From assembly GCF_001411555.2 (NCBI RefSeq), contig NC_049904.1, positions 31,509,370-31,573,369 of the forward strand: DNA of 64,000 bases. The letters are read 5' to 3'. Within the stretch, counting starts at the first letter, position 1. Each line of letters starts with the position of its first letter. This document shows, one piece after another, positions 12,101 through 25,790 of this stretch. The notes beneath the pieces are model-generated. The model had not been told where the DNA came from. It ran no database searches and was given only the letters and a program-made list of their open reading frames with translations. The position numbers were made by a program, and so were the translations under genes. This DNA comes from Juglans regia (Eukaryota > Streptophyta > Magnoliopsida > Fagales > Juglandaceae).

Positions 12101-12861
12101 TTTTCTATTAGTCATTGTCTCTGTAACTTGACTGACTGGTGTAAAGTTCGAACTTATATCTTGTTACAGGTGGACTTGTTTTGAGCGGTGGACTTCTTGG
12201 CTTTGTTTTCTCAAGAAATCCGGTGACTCTGAGCACTGGTGTGCTCTTCGGAGGTGCTTTGCTAGCTCTCAGCACCTTTAGCTTAAAGATCTGGAGGCAA
12301 GGGAAATCCAGTGCACCATTCATTCTAGGACAAGCAGGTTCTGATTTTATCCGTGACTTGGACCAATTCTGAGTTGTCCAATAGTTTTGTCGTTGTCTAT
12401 GTTTAAACTACATGTTCACTTCTCTTGTTTTGAGATCATTTGATATAAGTACGTGTATGCCTGCAAAATTTGCAGCACTATCAGCAGTCCTCCTCTGGAA
12501 GAACTACCAGACTTATTCACTGGTAGTTGCAGCAAACCAAAACTTCTTCTTATTCACTGGCCAGTTGATTTGTTGTTTCTAACTTTTTTGTATTGGTACT
12601 ATGGGTGCAGACAAAGAAAATATTTCCTCCAGGGTTTTATGTTGCTATTAGGTATATCCGATTGAAAATGCTTTTATTATTATGACTACCCTCTTTTTGG
12701 TAAAAGAGTTGAGCTTCTAGATTCTGGTTCGACTTCTCTAAAGTTTTCTGTTTTTTGTCCTTCAAAGTGCTGCAATGCTGTGCTTCTATTCGTATGTGCT
12801 GATCTCGGGAGGAAACCCACCACCAAAGAAGCTGAAGTCATCTCCTGGTGTTGCATCTTGA
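9168..12861 (+). CDS. FAX1: FAX1-like chloroplast fatty acid export protein (Tmemb_14 family)
   Basis: Proteins of this family sit in the plastid inner envelope and help move free fatty acids out of the chloroplast. Six exons join in phase: 9168-9266, 10094-10334, 12170-12337, 12476-12522, 12611-12651 and 12768-12861, giving 229 residues, close to Arabidopsis FAX1. Residues 1-35 are Ser/Arg-rich without acidic residues, as expected for a transit peptide. A low-complexity region follows, and then the conserved core KIHDFCFGIPFGGLVLSGG with Gly-rich hydrophobic helices (RNPVTLSTGVLFGGALLALST, SAVLLWKNYQTYS, YVAISAAMLCFYSYVLISGG) and the family tail NPPPKKLK. For exon 2, the acceptor at 10092-10093 was preferred over the one at 10099-10100 because the latter gives an immediate TGA. 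Intron 2 carries a truncated LINE. FAX3 is a possible alternative name, but the long N-terminal domain of that type is absent. Confidence 0.9.
10822..11489 (-). mobile_element. 5'-truncated LINE (L1-type) in FAX1 intron 2
   Basis: A minus-strand non-LTR retrotransposon fragment with its 3' A-tail seen as the T run at about 10823-10836. It is flanked by the identical 13-bp repeat AAATAATTGTTAG at 10809-10821 and 11490-11502, the expected target-site duplication. It encodes only the C-terminal end of ORF2 (11422-10925), with the zf-RVT-type stretch [19 protein letters not shown]. The related full-length LINE at 38429-43845 has a clearly similar C-terminus ([19 protein letters not shown]). It was presumably truncated during reverse transcription. 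It lies antisense to FAX1 and leaves the exons untouched. Confidence 0.93.
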
Positions 12862-14717
12862 CACGAACAAAATAGGCTTATGTTGCTTATGTTGACATGA
12901 ACAAAATAGGCTTGGGAAAGTAAGTATGAGTTGATCAGCTAGTTTGTATTTTATCTTGTCTTGTATAACTGTTTCTTTATGTAAACGAGTGGCAGAATTA
13001 TGCTTTCATAGTTTATTATGCCACCAGTGAAAACAGCCGGTTCAATATATGGCCTGTAAATGGTGAGTGTGCCCTTTGCATCAAAACAAGAATAAATACA
13101 AATGAATAAAGAAAATAATTTCTGTCTTAATTTCTTGCTTTGAGAATTTTGGCTTTATTTTCTTGCTGGGTTCGGAAGTTGGAACTAAGTTACCTAGCAA
13201 AGAAAAAAAAATTAGAATTTAGTTACCGCTGAAGTCTTGGTTTTTTGTTTTATTATAAATCAGATAATAAATAGTTTGGGTACCGAAAATATCTCAGGTA
13301 TTTTCAGAATACTTCACTATTATTTATTATTTTATTATTATTTTTCACATACTTTTTATTACTATTTATTACTATTTAATATTTTATTATTATCATCATT
13401 TTTTTTATTATTATTCACAGAATACTTAAAATATCTCACTACCCAAATGCAAAGGCACAGAAGTCACTAATTTTCCACGTGGCGAAGTGTCGAGGCAGGT
13501 CCAAAATTTTCCTAGCTAAAAAATAAGTCCTTCTACCTCTTAGAAGTCCCTACTAATTATAATGCAGTACTTGGGTGTACATTACTTGAGCTCAGTTTGG
13601 CTGGAAACCAATCAGATTCGAGTCCAAACCCTTTCCTTTTCTATTATTGGGAAGTCTCGTCATCATGTTGTTCTCCACTGAGGAGATGATTCGAGGTACT
13701 TGATAATGGGAGTGATGACCTGTATATTTACCAATGTGTATCTTTATTTGTAATATTTAGAAACCTTATCTACTTTGTTAACTTGAAAAAAAAAAAAAAA
13801 AAGATTATATACATAAATGATATGGACTGAATTATTCTGTCCTAAAACCTTGATGTTACCTAATAATCATTTGTAAGATTGGGCCAAAAATAAAAGCTAG
13901 TCAAAGCAACTTATTGTTTTTACATCTCATTTAATCTCATCTAATCATTTCAATTTTTTCAAATTTTTATATAAAATAAAATAAACAATTCAACTTTTTC
14001 AAATATCAAAATAAAAATAATATTAAAAATATATTTTAATAATATTTTAATGATATGAATGTGACTACCCTAAGAAACAGATCTAGCACAAAACAGAAAA
14101 GAAAAGAGGTGGCTAAGATAGATATGACTCTCTCTATCTCTACATATATACATACACGCACACACATGCAATTATGTCGGGATATTCCGTTTGCTTTGAA
14201 TCCTCGGGCCCAATTGTGTTCGAGGTTTCAAGACTTGGATCTCTTCTCAATTCATGTGAAAGGTTGAATCCCTATAATTTATATATCTCTCTTTAGTTTT
14301 CAAGGATTGAGAAATTGACAGCATTAGTAACTGCGTGGGTCTAGGTAGAGCACATGCATGCATGCCAAAATGATGTGGAAAGACAGTGACATATCAACAC
14401 CAAAACATGCACATGATATTTTATTGATCAACAAGGTGGTATGCAGAGATATGATCTGAAAAAGTAAGTTGTCTGTCACGCCAACAAGAGAAAATAGAAT
14501 TATATAACTCTTATTATATCTAAAACTAGCATGCATGCTTTCCAAATGTCTCTTTACTTCTTCGACTTCAGCTCAATTATGAGCCATCCTATTTTCTATC
14601 CCCACGTATCAGTTTTTTTTAAGTATTTTTTTAATATATTTAATCATTAAAAAATATATATATAATTTAACTCATCTAGAAAACTCCACGTGGCATGAGC
14701 CATTACCAATACATTTT
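12862..14717. other. Intergenic DNA downstream of FAX1
   Basis: The first few hundred bases are the likely FAX1 3' UTR. About 13225-13445 is a low-complexity TTATTA-rich tract and 13785-13802 a poly(A) run. A short element of the GAGATGAG family lies near 13915-14055. No coding sequence can be supported. Confidence 0.5.
13915..14055. repeat. MITE-like element, GAGATGAG family (copy 3)
   Basis: It contains CATCTCATTTAATCTCATC followed by TTTTTATATAAAATAAAATA and CAACTTTTTCAAATATCAAA, matching the internal order of the other copies in this window (the rc of 63560-63780). The ends are eroded and the limits approximate. Confidence 0.55.
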
Positions 14718-15640
14718 GAGTCCTTCTACAGTCACCACTCTACCCTCCCGCTCATCCCTCCCGCTTGATGTGTCACTCCTCTGTCATGACATGTGTCATT
14801 ATATTAAACAAAAAAAAAAAAAAAAGAGGAAAGGAATGCAAATGTAAATTGGACTTTTCATATCTCATTTCTGAATGACTTTTTCGACAATCAACCAGAA
14901 TAAAAATTCACAAAAATACAATCTAATGAAATATGTCTTTGAAGAAGAAAGGAAACTTCCGCTTTAAATTCTAAAATTAAAGTAAGAATTATGGATTTTA
15001 TGAGAAAACAATACAAACATTCTCTTCTTTTACTTTTGTTATGCTCATCTCAGTTTTCTCGTAGCCAAACAACAAACATGACTTTTAGCAGATAATAGTT
15101 TTCCAAAAAAGAACAAGTTTCAGACAAATATGTGCAGTTTAGCTTGCGGAAGATGGGATGCGAAGAAATATCGATGGGTTTGCTTGTGGATGATGGGATC
15201 CGAAGAAAAATCCATGGGTTTGGCTTGTGGACGATGAGATTTGAAGAAAAATTGATGGGTTTGGCTTGCGGACATGAAAGGAAAATTAATATGAACTTGC
15301 AAAGCTGCAAACTTTAGACCGACTCTAAAAAAGATAAATATATTAAGTTTTATGCAAAGGGTTTATTGGGTGGAATATTTGCTTACCGGAAGGAAGAAAG
15401 AAGCAAGAAAATATTAGTGAAAAGGCAATATCAAGAGAGAGTTCTCGAGGAAAGGACATGAGTTTGGGGGAGCTAGTGGACATGAGTTTGGAAGAGAAGA
15501 AGAAAAATTGATGAAAGGAGAGAAGAATACTATGCATTCAAATTTTGTTTTTTTATTATTTAAAAATCATACGACGTGTGCATTTCATGTCAAGCGGGAG
15601 AGGGAAGCGGGAGGAAGGAGCTGTGGTAGTAGCATTTCTC
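14718..15640. mobile_element. Non-autonomous Mutator-like element (MULE-type MITE)
   Basis: The element is about 0.92 kb and is flanked by the perfect 9-bp direct repeat ATACATTTT (14709-14717 and 15641-15649). Its ends form imperfect inverted repeats of roughly 50 bp. The left end begins GAGTCCTTCTACAGTCACCA and runs to CCCTCCCGCTTGATG near 14768. The right end, on the other strand, begins GAGAAATGCTACTACCACAG and runs to CCCGCTTGACATG. A 9-bp duplication and long terminal inverted repeats are the hallmarks of Mutator-like elements. There is no transposase and no recognisable captured gene. The interior holds an approximately 40-bp tandem repeat (15140-15275). Confidence 0.82.
15140..15275 (+). 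repeat. Tandem repeat inside the Mutator-like element
   Basis: Three to four diverged copies of an approximately 40-bp unit containing GATGGGTTTGGCTTGTGGA then CGATGAGATTTGAAGAAAAA. Several overlapping small ORFs arise from this repeat and are not likely to be genes. Confidence 0.75.
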
Positions 15641-15649
15641 ATACATTTT

Positions 15650-17948
15650 CTCCCTTCTCTGACTTTCTAGCAACTCTAGTACAAAAGAGAGGTGGCCATC
15701 CACATGGGCAAAGGTACTCTTTGATAAACAAAAAATGATGAGTGTTGATTGGGCAGGAGTTGATACGAGACCCGACAAATTAAATATGACCCCTACCGAA
15801 GGTAAAGTCCTCAACCGTAGACACAAGACCAGGCCGATCACATCAGTTTATAAATTGTAATATTATTTTGGATCGCCCTAAAGTCACAGCTGGGAACTGG
15901 GGCTCGCCAGTTCATTTTTTTTTTAATTTTTTTATATATATTTTTTATAGAATAATGTTAGATACAAACCTCAAATGTAACAGCCTTGTATAAATCTTTT
16001 GTAAAAATGTAAGTCCCATCAAGAAAAATTGATTTTTTCACACTTTTCTATAATGAGATCTATTTTTTTATAAAGAGTTTGTACAGAGTTTATGCATTTG
16101 AGATTTGTATATATCAATTTTTTTTTTTTTATAAAATAAAACAAAAAATTTCAAGCACACTGGCGGTAAGTTTGAGGGGTCAAAATAATGGATCTAACTG
16201 GCATTATTCTTCCGAAAAACCAAAATCAATCCAATCCAATCAATATTGGATTCAATTTAAATGGACCGGGTTGCTTGATTTGTCAGGTTTTTTGTTTGTT
16301 GTAGTATAAAGCTTTAAGAGAGGTCCACTTCAGAATGAATGCATTACTTCCTACTGGCTACTACCAAGTCATTTACTGCATTGTTGGCATCCATCCAGAT
16401 CTCCTTTACTGCACTGCTCCTTTTCTACATGAGGTGTTGGTCCTTTTCAAGAGTGTACTACTTCCTATTCCCCACCAACAGAAAACCGTGGGAATCACGT
16501 GGAGATCACGTGTTTGAGGCCCTCACAAACTCTTTTTCTTTTTTTTTTTTTTAGTTGAAAGGATATTCGAAGTTCTTATCCTCACTAAAGACGTGAACAA
16601 ATTACCTGAAATTATTATATAAATAGATCTAGGCCGGTATACGAACAGAACTTTTAAAAACTTGGCCTAAATATTGAAATCTAATTTAGTTCAGTCTAAT
16701 TTTCAATTAAGTCTAACATTCAAATACCATACTCTCAAATCACTAAACTCATATCAACTCAAAACCTCTTTACACTTGAAACTCAAAATTTTTTTCAACT
16801 CAATACATCTTTACACACGGGACTTACAAAATTTTTTTTAACTTTCTATAAATGCATATAAACTCATCTTAACATCCAAATATATCTAAATTCATCTTAG
16901 GTGAGCCCCACAAAACTTACTTCACAATCTCAACTCACGACTATTCATAAAAAACTCAAACTCATCTCAACATATAAACAAACGAGATCTAAATAGATCA
17001 GTCAGCAGTTTATCCACCTAATATGCCTGCTATTATTCATTAGAAATCAATTACAGTTGCAGCCAAGAAATTTGACAAGTAGTCTAGGCGATCAGAGTTT
17101 TGCATAATGAAAGCGCTAAACTCATTACTAAATTACTTGATACAGACAATAGATCGACTACCATCAAAATCAAAATTCGTGACTGGAACAGACCAAGATT
17201 TTGAACGAATGAAAAAAGAGAATGATAACCATGCATACAATAGCAATGCCTTCCTTAATATGCTTTCTTTCTTACTTAGTACTCACTCGAAATTATTGAA
17301 GTTAGCCCACCCCAGAAGAGAGAGAGAGAGTGAGCAGAACACATGTTATGCCCTTCACAAAGAACTCCACTGGCAGGAGGAGGACCCAGTGAGCCGCACC
17401 CTCACACACTTGGCTGTGAAAGCATGCAACTTAGTAGGGGCCGTTCTGCCGATCACTCTAATGATCGGAAAATTAAATACCATGCCCAAACATCTGACAA
17501 CAGAGCACTCATGCAGTACATTCGTTTTCAAAAGTTGTCATATGATCCTGCTGTGACTCGTACACTACAAGGTACTATCGTTACTTAATAGGCATATAGC
17601 AAGACCTCCATAAATGGCGAGGTAAAACTTAAAAGGAAGAAATTGTGGTTATTACTGTGGGGGGGAGTACCAAATCTTCGCTTTTTTGTGACTGTTATCT
17701 CCTCAACTTTGGAGCACAAAGAGGTAAAAAGAAAATCCCACAAGATTGTAGATAGGTGTATATACAGAGCCGTCACTGGACGTGATTGACTGTGCCGTCC
17801 AAATCCCTTTAAATTCTCCTCTCTGCCTTTCAATTTCTTGGGCTCTTCCACACCTCTCCTTCTACTTTGCCTCACAAAAGAGAGCAAAGAGAGAGATCTT
17901 TCTCCCTCTCACCCTCTCTCTGTCTCTCTCAACATATCCCAACAAAAG
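15650..17948. other. Intergenic DNA and promoter of the cytokinin dehydrogenase gene
   Basis: No gene is recognised. About 16700-16990 is CA/AT-rich DNA with repeated AACTCATC and AACTCAAA motifs ending in CTCATCTCAACATATAAACA, probably a diverged short transposon related in style to the GAGATGAG family. An ORF at 17107-17556 has no recognisable domain. A possible TATA element (TGTATATACAG) lies at about 17756-17766, and the CT-rich run ending just before 17949 is the likely 5' UTR. Confidence 0.45.
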
Positions 17949-20133
<2,185 letters not shown>

Positions 20134-20599
20134 TGCATTAGTGCTAGCCTCGCATATGAGCCACATAGTATAGAAATGACCATAAAATGGTAAACTAGGA
20201 CAGAATATCGTAAACATCTTTGCCTTTCAATAACAATTGTAAGCATAACAAGAAGGTTGTGGGCCATTTGAAACCTTTGTCGGTACTTTGGTAGAAAATT
20301 CAGAAATGCAAAGAGAACATCGCAATATCAAATAGGTGCAAGGCAGCAGCCTGCAAAGGAAGACTTTAAGCATATTAAACAGAACGATATGTAAAACAAC
20401 GTTCAATTGGTTCCACATACAAGATCAGATGACATCTCCCCCATGAAAATAACAGTTTAAGCTGACAAAAAGATGTATTTGATCCATAAAATAAACCTAG
20501 GTCATGAACTAACAGGTGAGCATACCTTGAATTCATACAAGCACAGGTACTATGAGAAACTTTAAGTGCAACAACTCGCACATTCTGGTAACAACTAAA
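20134..20599. other. Convergent 3' ends of CKX and the unknown-function gene
   Basis: About 470 bp separate the two stop codons. The stretch presumably contains both 3' UTRs. AATAAA-like hexamers occur on both strands (for example near 20229 and 20490). No ORF or RNA gene is supported. Confidence 0.5.
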
Positions 20600-23500
20600 C
20601 TATTCTGCTTCTGTAGCTTCCGTCCAGCCAAGACCTGGTCTGCATATCTTCCCCTGCGGTTCTTCATAGTCTCGAGCATCACGGATAGTAGCTTCAAAGT
20701 CGGTAGAATCACTAGCAACAGGAAGAAAGCTACTTATATCATCTCTAGCTCCAAAGCCACCAGCCCGTATAACATCATCGGTTGAAATGGAGGCTTCCAT
20801 GTTAACTTCCCCATAAGCCCACATATCTTCAGAAGGTGGATCTTTAAGCACATTTTCTTCAACTTTCTGATCAGCCATGTTAACTTGTACATGATGTCCA
20901 GGAGGACTTAAAACTGGACTTAGAACATCTTTTCCATCTATCTCGTGCCGATTGGAGTTCAATACTTCACTCCCCATTAGGTTCTCATTCTTATCTGGTG
21001 GCATTCAAAGCACAGGCAACTTCAACTTGACAAGAAAAAAACACCAGCATGTTCATGAAAGCAATTCTATCCACAACGAAATGAAATGGAAAACACCTAA
21101 CATGCTTGATTCCAACTTGGAAGAACCAAACAGATATTAAACCAAAACATATGATAGGGCCACGCTTTAACTTTAATTCCACTATAAGTAATGGTAGCTG
21201 GTTTCTAAACATAAAAAAGTGGACTTAACATCTTTATGGAAAAAGTTTCAGGAAGAGAAGAATGACTGGAAAAATTAGATGCTTATAGATACGAAAAAAT
21301 GATCGTGTGTAAAATTAGTTCTAAATTTACTAGTACAACTATGATAACAGAGAAAAAACAAGCCATGTGGTGTAACACCTAATTGAAAAATGTACTCAAA
21401 GTGAAATCCTATAAATCCTAATTTTGGTTCTTTTCACTTTCAATGAATGTCTTATACTGGTGTAACCAATTCTCATAAATTTCCTCACCTTTCTTGTAGT
21501 CATTGTTTCTCACACTCACTCTGTTAAAATTCATAACCGATTCCTCTCTTTTGTTTCTCCACTATATACTTTTTTTTTATAGGTAAAAAGAAGTTTTATT
21601 GATCCACGTAAATAGGCAAAGCCCGTGTACATAGGAAGTATACAAGAAAGAGCCTAATTACAAACTACGTGCTACTGATAGTAGCGTACAGTCTAAAACC
21701 ATCTCAAAAATTTCTCCACTATATACAAAGGGAACATCACTTATATTTTTAAAATAGTCTATTTCTATCTCATTTTCTGTTTCAAGAGGGGTTTTGAATT
21801 GAATAAAATTATCAACGTCATCATATTGTTGGTCTTCACAGCTTGTCTTAAGCTTTTAAATGCTTCTTTTAACATATAGTTACTTCCAAAAACGTTTGAC
21901 CATAGTTTTTTTCAAACATGAAAGGTATCTTAACATTGAAGTCCACTTAGGTTTGCCAAATGGAGGGAGAAAGAAAGAAGCAATCGTTATGATTTTATAT
22001 TTTGCCTCATGATCACTAATATGGAAGCTGTCATTAATTTGTTGACTTCAATTATAGGAGTGATACTTGGAGAAACCTAATTATAGGCTGTAATTAGGTG
22101 TTTCTCTCTTGTATACTACCTGTGTGCTTGGGTTATGCCTAATTATGAGGATCAATAAATTTTCTTACTTATAAAAGAAAAATTATAGGAGTGATACGCC
22201 AAATATTCACAATGTAGAAGTCAATTTTTGGTCTATCTTTTGAATTAAACAAAACGCAGATCCACATCACTTATCACGCAATCTTTTTTTTGTCTTCACA
22301 ACATTGAGACCCCAAAATGAGTTAATGTCAAATAGCAAGCTGCTGGTAAATATCCCACGTGAGAGCTTGATTACCCTTCTTTCACATACATTCAACATGT
22401 GGCTTTAGACTGATTGACATGAAAATTATGAAGAGCAATAACTACAATTTAGACATAAAAAGGGGGAAGCACTTTTAGCTTAAGTGTCTATGAAAGCCAA
22501 GCACAAGATTCAAGGCACAAAGATGCTCCATAAAGACCATACATAATCATATGCTTGAAAGACAGAATAGTGGACTTGCCAAGCACACCATCTTTTACTG
22601 ATGCAATAAATTATCTGAGCATCAGTTATAAAATAAAATCTAAACATAAACTATAAATAGATTTAGTCACCTTGTTTCCAATTCTGATCAATATTGAAAT
22701 CAATATAAGATGTTTCATCAATATGTAAAATAAAGTCCACGAGTGCTCAACTAAACTGATTCTAACATTCAGAATTATAGCCTAAAAGCTTTTATGGGAC
22801 TTCCAAAAAAATTGACATGTAAGTTATTACCATGCGAAGTTTCATCTGATTTGTGCTCCATGAAAGATCAAAACTTGCAAAAACAAAACAGCAGAGTAGG
22901 TCCCGTAAGATTCTTCTATTTTCCTTGGAAATATGATCCTTCAAAAACCCTTCTGACACAATATAGCGTAAAACAATGTAATTACCCACATATGATTACC
23001 TCCATAAGGAGTGAAAATGTGCATAAGGTCATCATAATTTAATGTCATAAAATTGATCTAGAAAATAAGACATTGCTATCACATTCAATCAAGAACATGC
23101 ATGGAAGAAAAGCATTGCTAGATAAATAAAATACATTCCATGATAACATATTGCTAGAAAGTTTATCAAGATAAAGTTTATCTGCTTTTAGTCAACCGTT
23201 ATTACCAAGGAGGACGTCAAAGAGCTCAAGCATGCAATTCCTTCTCAACTGAAACTAGCAAAAGTTTCACCTCTGTCAAGTTCAAAATTTCAAAATCAGG
23301 GGATACTTGAGATGATATAAGAACCAAAAAGCCTTCAGTATCTATGACTTGTTTGGTTTTGGCCTTGAAAGCTATCCTGAGGCATGGACTCAATTTTAGG
23401 ATGAAAATTTGAGAGCAGCCTTTTAACTATAGAAAGGCTACTGAAATACAGAAAGATTTTAGACGGACCATATTCTAATGATGAAAACCATGCAGATTCA

Positions 23501-24616
23501 GATCACTTGTTTCCAATATGTTTGTCAGGGATATCAGTGCTAACAAGACAACTGAAAACAAGGAAAATTAAGAAATGGGATGCTTGATCAAGTTGGCCAG
23601 TTCACAAACGAGGATTAATTCTATGCATATGTAACTTAGCTAACTAATGCCACAACAATATGCTACAATTTGGAGAAAGAAAGAGGAATGACAGACCTTT
23701 CGGTAGGGTTATCACACAAGGCGGCTGGTTCATTAGTAAGAAAAATTGAATCGGGTTCCAAGAGAGAAAATAAGCCCTTTTTATGAAGTCGATGGTTGAC
23801 AAACAAGCGTATATCTTTCAACAGTAAAGCATCCAAGAATATTTTTTTTATAGATTCTTCTGCTTCGATTTGGTCTATATTCATACTCAGAAGCTACCCA
23901 GTTGGTTTTTGAGCAAGTAATCCTCAGGAAATTAGTGATAGCTCGGTTATACACTACCAAACCCAAGCAACTGTTTTTTGATAACTAAGGTTACATAAAG
24001 TTTAAGCAGTTAAGTGGATTTGGCAGTTTAAGCACAATTTCCAAGGAAATAAATTGTGCTTGAATCATTTCACGATAACTACAAATAGCTCACCAACTGG
24101 AATTAGACATTAAAATATTAGCAATAGCATTATTTCTTGATCTATCAAGATGAGATTACAAAATTCCCAAATTTCTTCCGGACGTCTAAAGATTGTTTGT
24201 ATAAAAACCTAGATTCCAAAATCACAAACATGTAGAATCCACCCCCAAAACATATCATAAATCAATGCAACAAAAACAAGTCCATTTAACTGTAAATCAT
24301 CCCAAATGAAGCAATACGCATTTCCTGCTCTGTTGGGTTGCTGATAAACCGAAAGAAAAACGAAAGAAACCGCAACTCGACTCCCACACACAACATTGCA
24401 CCTGAACCTAGTGTCACCACTGAGGTGAGTTACCACATAATGTTTCAAACAAAAACCACAGTTTTGTTTGTCTCTTTCATTTACTTTTCATCGTACTTTA
24501 CTTGGATTTCACGTGACCAAACAGAGACAAAAAATTAATATGTGCTCGTTGTACCTTAAGAGGAGCGGAGAGAAAAGCGAAGTAGGTGATGAAATTGCAG
24601 TTGCTTCTGTATCCAT
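20600..24616 (-). CDS. Conserved plant protein of unknown function, four exons with a 38-nt microexon
   Basis: I do not recognise a named family. Four exons join in phase on the minus strand: 24616-24555, 23885-23697, 23243-23206 and 20994-20600, giving 227 residues. The 38-nt third exon encodes RNCMLELFDVLL and is needed to connect exon 2 (phase 2) with exon 4 (phase 1). Without it the frames do not meet. The N-terminal half reads as an alpha-helical domain (KKIFLDALLLKDIRLFVNHRLHKKGLFSLL, then EPAALCDNPTERRNC). The C-terminal half is acidic and probably disordered, ending in DDVIRAGGFGARDDISSFLP and GWTEATEAE, which have the look of a conserved motif. There is no signal peptide or membrane segment, so a cytosolic or nuclear location is likely. 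The 2.2-kb third intron holds two LINE tails. Confidence 0.8.
21570..21710 (-). mobile_element. LINE 3' tail insertion in an intron
   Basis: A 141-bp insert is flanked by the identical 16-bp repeat TTTCTCCACTATATAC at 21554-21569 and 21711-21726. The A-tail appears as a T run at the left end, so it is minus-strand. The body contains GTGTACATAGGAAGTATACAAGAAAG, recognisably like the tail of the FAX1-intron LINE (ATGTACACAGAAAGTATACAG). It is a severely 5'-truncated retrotransposition product. Confidence 0.88.
22067..22180 (+). mobile_element. LINE 3' tail insertion, opposite orientation, same intron
   Basis: A 114-bp insert is flanked by the identical 17-bp repeat AATTATAGGAGTGATAC at 22050-22066 and 22181-22197. 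It ends in AATTTTCTTACTTATAAAAG plus an A run, so it is plus-strand. Its body (CTCTTGTATACTACCTGTGT) is the reverse-complement relative of the insertion at 21570-21710. Confidence 0.88.
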
Positions 24617-25790
24617 CCATCGGTCGGGGTTCTGATCTGATCTGATCCTGCGTGGGGAGTGGGACCCGGTGCTCAACGCGTTCAAGGCTTCGTGGGACAC
24701 ATATTCGACGAAAGGTTGGACGTGATTACGTGTAATCACTAACCAGTCTCATTTTGTATATATATATATATGAAAAATGACATGTGCAACCGGTTGGAGG
24801 AATCTTTGGGGAATCGGCGCCAACGTGGATAAGAAACTCACCGTTTCATTTGACCATCTACTTTCAACCTCTTCCTTCTTTTCCTTTTAATTTTTTTGTT
24901 AACTCTACTCTAAGTGTCACGAATGCCACTTCCCAAGAAGCCAACCCTTGCAGGAACTTATGAATGAGTTCTGTAACCTTGGGGCAAAACAAATTGATTG
25001 AATAAAGTAAAAGTCCCACAAGGCCAAGCAGTGGGAATAAGCTAATGGCGGTAGTTCTTCCAAACAGTGTTTCTTTCATCTATAAATGGGTTTCGAAATG
25101 GGTTTCGTCTGAGGTTGAGGTCGAAGATCTGTTTGAGAGGTGGTGTTGCTGCGTTTCGTCCGTCTATTCCACAAGAACAAAGGCTTGGCTGAAGCACGAT
25201 ATGATTCTCGGTTTTTAAGTTTGAAGAACCTATTGATTTTCATTTTTAGTTCTATATAATGTTTAAACTTCAACGACGTAAGTATGAATTTTTGGTTATG
25301 CAATGGCTTCTTTCATAGCAATCTAATGAGCTTCACTATTACCCACTATTTGCAAGCCTTCAAATGGCGCTGAGCTTTGGAAATTTTTGGGTGATACCAT
25401 CATTGATGAAATTTTGTTGCTGAAAGCTAGATGCAAGTAGGGAAGCGATGGTTGGGGTAATGGTAGTAGTAGAAACTGAGGAGCCGAAGATGGATTAACT
25501 TGAGAGAAGCTGTAGCAATGGAGCTGTACGAAAAGAATCCTGAAACTTCCTAAGGTTTCGTCGTAGCAATGGGGCAGTGGTGGTCCCATCTCTTTTTGGT
25601 GGGCCCTCTTTTTCTTAATTCAAGAAATGAATTTAATAATAGCCAGTTGCACTGCGATTCCGCAGGCCGGTTATACGTAGCAGCGTTGTATATATATATA
25701 TTTTTTAAGAATGGAATTGATATATATTAATTTTAAAATTTTAATAATTGATATTGGATCAATTTATTATCAAATTTAATGGTTGACAAT
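24617..25790. other. Upstream region of the unknown-function gene, no gene supported
   Basis: The first 100-200 bp are its likely promoter. Two minus-strand ORFs (25079-24864 and 25589-25323) lack recognisable domains, conserved motifs or splice partners. They could be debris of an older gene or repeat. A (TA) run lies at about 24758-24771. Confidence 0.4.

Noticed and set aside
17107..17556. 149-codon ORF upstream of the CKX gene
   Set aside because: No recognisable motif, no codon-level coherence, and it lies in what should be the CKX promoter. Likely chance.
17838..17948. Upstream in-frame ATG extending the CKX protein by 37 residues
   Set aside because: The extension places charged sequence ahead of the signal-like segment, and CKX proteins normally start with the hydrophobic segment. 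It is more likely 5' UTR.
24864..25589. Two minus-strand ORFs that might be a small membrane-protein gene
   Set aside because: No start context, splice partners or family motif could be found. They may be gene debris but cannot be supported.
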